NCBI GenBank assembly: GCA_934320895.1 | Contig: CAKRFY010000062.1 | Span: 1 to 6,351 of the forward strand | DNA: 6,351 nucleotides | Reading direction: 5' to 3' | Origin: an uncultured Lachnospiraceae bacterium | GTDB taxonomy: Bacteria > Bacillota > Clostridia > Lachnospirales > Lachnospiraceae | Shown here: in pieces, positions 5,512-6,351 of the stretch | Position numbering within the stretch: position 1 is the stretch's first letter | Layout of the letters: each line of letters begins with the position of its first letter | Made by a program: the position numbers and the translations under genes | Notes under the pieces: generated by a model | What the model saw: the letters and a program-made list of their open reading frames with translations, nothing else | The model's database searches: none | Told to the model about the DNA's origin: nothing

Positions 5512-5786
5512 TTATTCTGGCTTACTGATTTTCTGTTGCCAATATGTTGCCATTTCATTATAGCGATTGAAGCGTCTGTCTGCAATCAATATTTTGAATA
5601 AACTGCATCATTTCTGGAAAGAAGATACACACAATACTGATTCATGCTGATTCCCTCTCTTTTCGAATGTTCTGCAAGGGAACGGTGCAGACTGCGAGGA
5701 ATCCTAAGCTTAAACTGTCCTGAATAATCCTCTATATTTTCCATGCGACAATTCATTGTCAAATAATCATTCAGCGTTTTCATCAT
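5512..5786 (-). pseudogene. hicB: HicB antitoxin with central domain deleted and shifted tail
   Basis: The ATG at 5786 (GAGG 8 bases upstream) opens MMKTLNDYLTMNCRMEN, a typical HicB head. The frame then passes straight to IEDYSGQFKLRIPRSLH, AEHSKREGISMNQYC and VYLLSRNDAVYSKY, a typical C-terminal ribbon-helix-helix. The roughly 70-residue central domain that binds the HicA toxin in normal HicB is missing in frame, leaving 66 aa. DNA binding may survive; toxin neutralisation should not. After the stop at 5586 another frame continues IADRRFNRYNEMATYWQQ and KISKPE to 5512, and would join by adding one A to the AAAA run near 5590. That tail is protein-like, but its membership of HicB is inference. 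The ATG lies inside the hicA reading frame, so the genes overlap by 20 bases, as expected for a hicAB pair. Confidence 0.8.
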
Positions 5787-6023
5787 TCACCGCCTCATTT
5801 TCCACAATCTGCTTTACCATCTCTACATATACTTTTTTGATGGTTTCATGTTTCGGTATCGTAATCGGCTGACATCCGGCTTTTCTGAATGTGTAATGAC
5901 TGCTTCCACCTTTTGGGCATTCAACACATATCCGTAGCTTTCCAACACCTTACGCAGTTCATCAAACCGGAGGTCTTTTGATAAATCACATATTTTCGTT
6001 AATAGTTTATCCCATTTTGACAT
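5767..6023 (-). pseudogene. hicA: HicA mRNA-interferase toxin, frameshifted
   Basis: The ATG at 6023 has GGAG upstream and opens MSKWDKLLTKICDLSKDLRF, then DELRKVLESYGYVLNA. The frame then slips at about 5915, within GCCCAAAAGG. As written it runs on in a wrong frame and stops at 5823 (66 aa). Restoring one C gives KGGSSHYTFRKAGCQPI, TIPKHETIKKVYVEM and VKQIVENE, ending at 5767 (about 85 aa, normal for HicA). This recovers the SSHYTFRK segment with the catalytic histidine of the double-stranded-RNA-binding-like fold. HicA toxins cut mRNA and stop growth. Here the truncated product lacks the histidine and should be harmless, which fits the loss of the neutralising domain from HicB. It sits behind a perfect promoter and ahead of hicB. 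Confidence 0.85.
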
Positions 6024-6043
6024 TCTGAATATCTCCTATTTAC

Positions 6044-6072
6044 ATTATAGGTGGTGTCATATTTGGTGTCAA
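6044..6072 (-). promoter_or_regulatory. Perfect consensus sigma-A promoter of hicAB
   Basis: On the minus strand TTGACA (6072 to 6067), a 17-base spacer and TATAAT (6049 to 6044) match consensus at every position. The start of transcription would be near 6037, about 14 bases before the hicA ATG. GACACC occurs twice, 11 bases apart, within the -35 and spacer. That is one helical turn and a plausible place for HicB ribbon-helix-helix dimers to bind and repress. Confidence 0.85.
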
Positions 6073-6073
6073 T

Positions 6074-6256
6074 CTTAAAATCAAAAGCCGTTTTAGCTTT
6101 GATCGCTGGTATTGCTGTACTTCCAATATGCTGTATATCAACAGCATCATCATCTAATATAGATTTAAGCGTTTTGATTGTTTGAATGGCAATATCATCC
6201 CATCATTTATCATGTTGTTCAAGTTGCACTGTTACTCTTTTTAATCATAATGACAT
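6074..6256 (-). pseudogene. Broken GrpB-family (UPF0157) nucleotidyltransferase-like gene
   Basis: From a possible ATG at 6256 the minus strand reads MSL, TGA (6245-6247), LKRVTVQLEQHDK, TGA (6203-6205), WDDIAIQTIKTLKSIL, DDDAVDIQHIGSTAIPAI and KAK. The block IxHIGSTAIPxxxAK is the hallmark of the GrpB family (HVGSTSxPGLxAKPxxD). The rest of the protein (normally about 170-180 aa) is gone, replaced by the hicA promoter region. Two in-frame stops and the truncation make it non-functional. It lies between the second pyrophosphatase-like gene and hicA, as if inserted into that module or as a survivor of a deletion. Confidence 0.8.
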
Positions 6257-6272
6257 AATAATCTCTTTATTA

Positions 6273-6351
6273 TCACATCACAATTTCACTCTCGAAATAT
6301 TGTTCCTGAAAATGAATCTGCCTCCTAATTTCTTCCTTTGAAAAAGTCATT
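6273..6351 (-). CDS. C-terminus of a second pyrophosphatase-like protein (partial)
   Basis: The last 25 codons and TGA stop of a gene running off the right edge read MTFSKEEIRRQIHFQEQYFE, then SEIVM. They align with MTFTKEEINRKIYFQEQYFN of the frameshifted gene at 3906-4246, so the two are paralogues. The DNA is also visibly similar, for example TGTTCCTGAAAAT on the plus strand at 6301-6313 and again near 3940. This copy is in frame as far as seen. It heads the second module, followed by the GrpB fragment and hicAB. Confidence 0.8.
   Translation of the reverse strand, partial: MTFSKEEIRRQIHFQEQYFESEIVM

Overview
The window is AT-rich and every gene I can support lies on the minus strand. Small cysteine proteins, a BlaI/BlaR1 pair, HicAB-type remnants and a short pyrophosphatase-like gene together suggest a low-GC Firmicute, most likely a gut clostridium of the Lachnospiraceae type. 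That assignment rests on remembered protein style, not on a search.

Left part (1-3720). Positions 1-236 hold inverted repeats but no gene. Next comes a two-domain protein (237-887) with an N-terminal ribbon-helix-helix-like segment and a conserved-looking C-terminal domain of unknown function. Then a signalling pair, transcribed right to left: a BlaI/MecI-type repressor (2911-3273) and a BlaR1/MecR1-type M56 membrane metallopeptidase (1139-2770) with a non-penicillin-binding extracellular part. Upstream of blaI is about 450 bases without a gene. It contains a strongly folded element (3429-3550) behind a good sigma-A-like promoter (3603-3631), and is closed off by a probable two-way terminator (3721-3750).

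Right part (3774-6351). This reads as two copies of one minus-strand module: a short inorganic-pyrophosphatase-like gene followed by hicA and hicB. In copy 1 the pyrophosphatase-like gene has a one-base frameshift, and hicAB is reduced to a scar of about 100 bases. In copy 2 the pyrophosphatase-like gene enters at the right edge. A broken GrpB-family gene follows, then hicA behind a perfect consensus promoter but with a one-base frameshift, then hicB, which has lost its central domain and probably a C-terminal tail through another frameshift. Between the copies are a decayed Xre-type regulator, a terminator, two paralogous small proteins with identical C-x3-C-x2-C-x2-C motifs, and a small conserved-looking protein whose stop codon overlaps the pyrophosphatase-like start.

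The right half is therefore a zone of gene decay around toxin-antitoxin cassettes, while the left-hand genes look intact. The four single-base frameshifts I infer would each be repaired by adding one base to a homopolymer run. Sequencing or assembly error must be excluded for those, but it cannot explain the nonsense codons and the in-frame hicB deletion.
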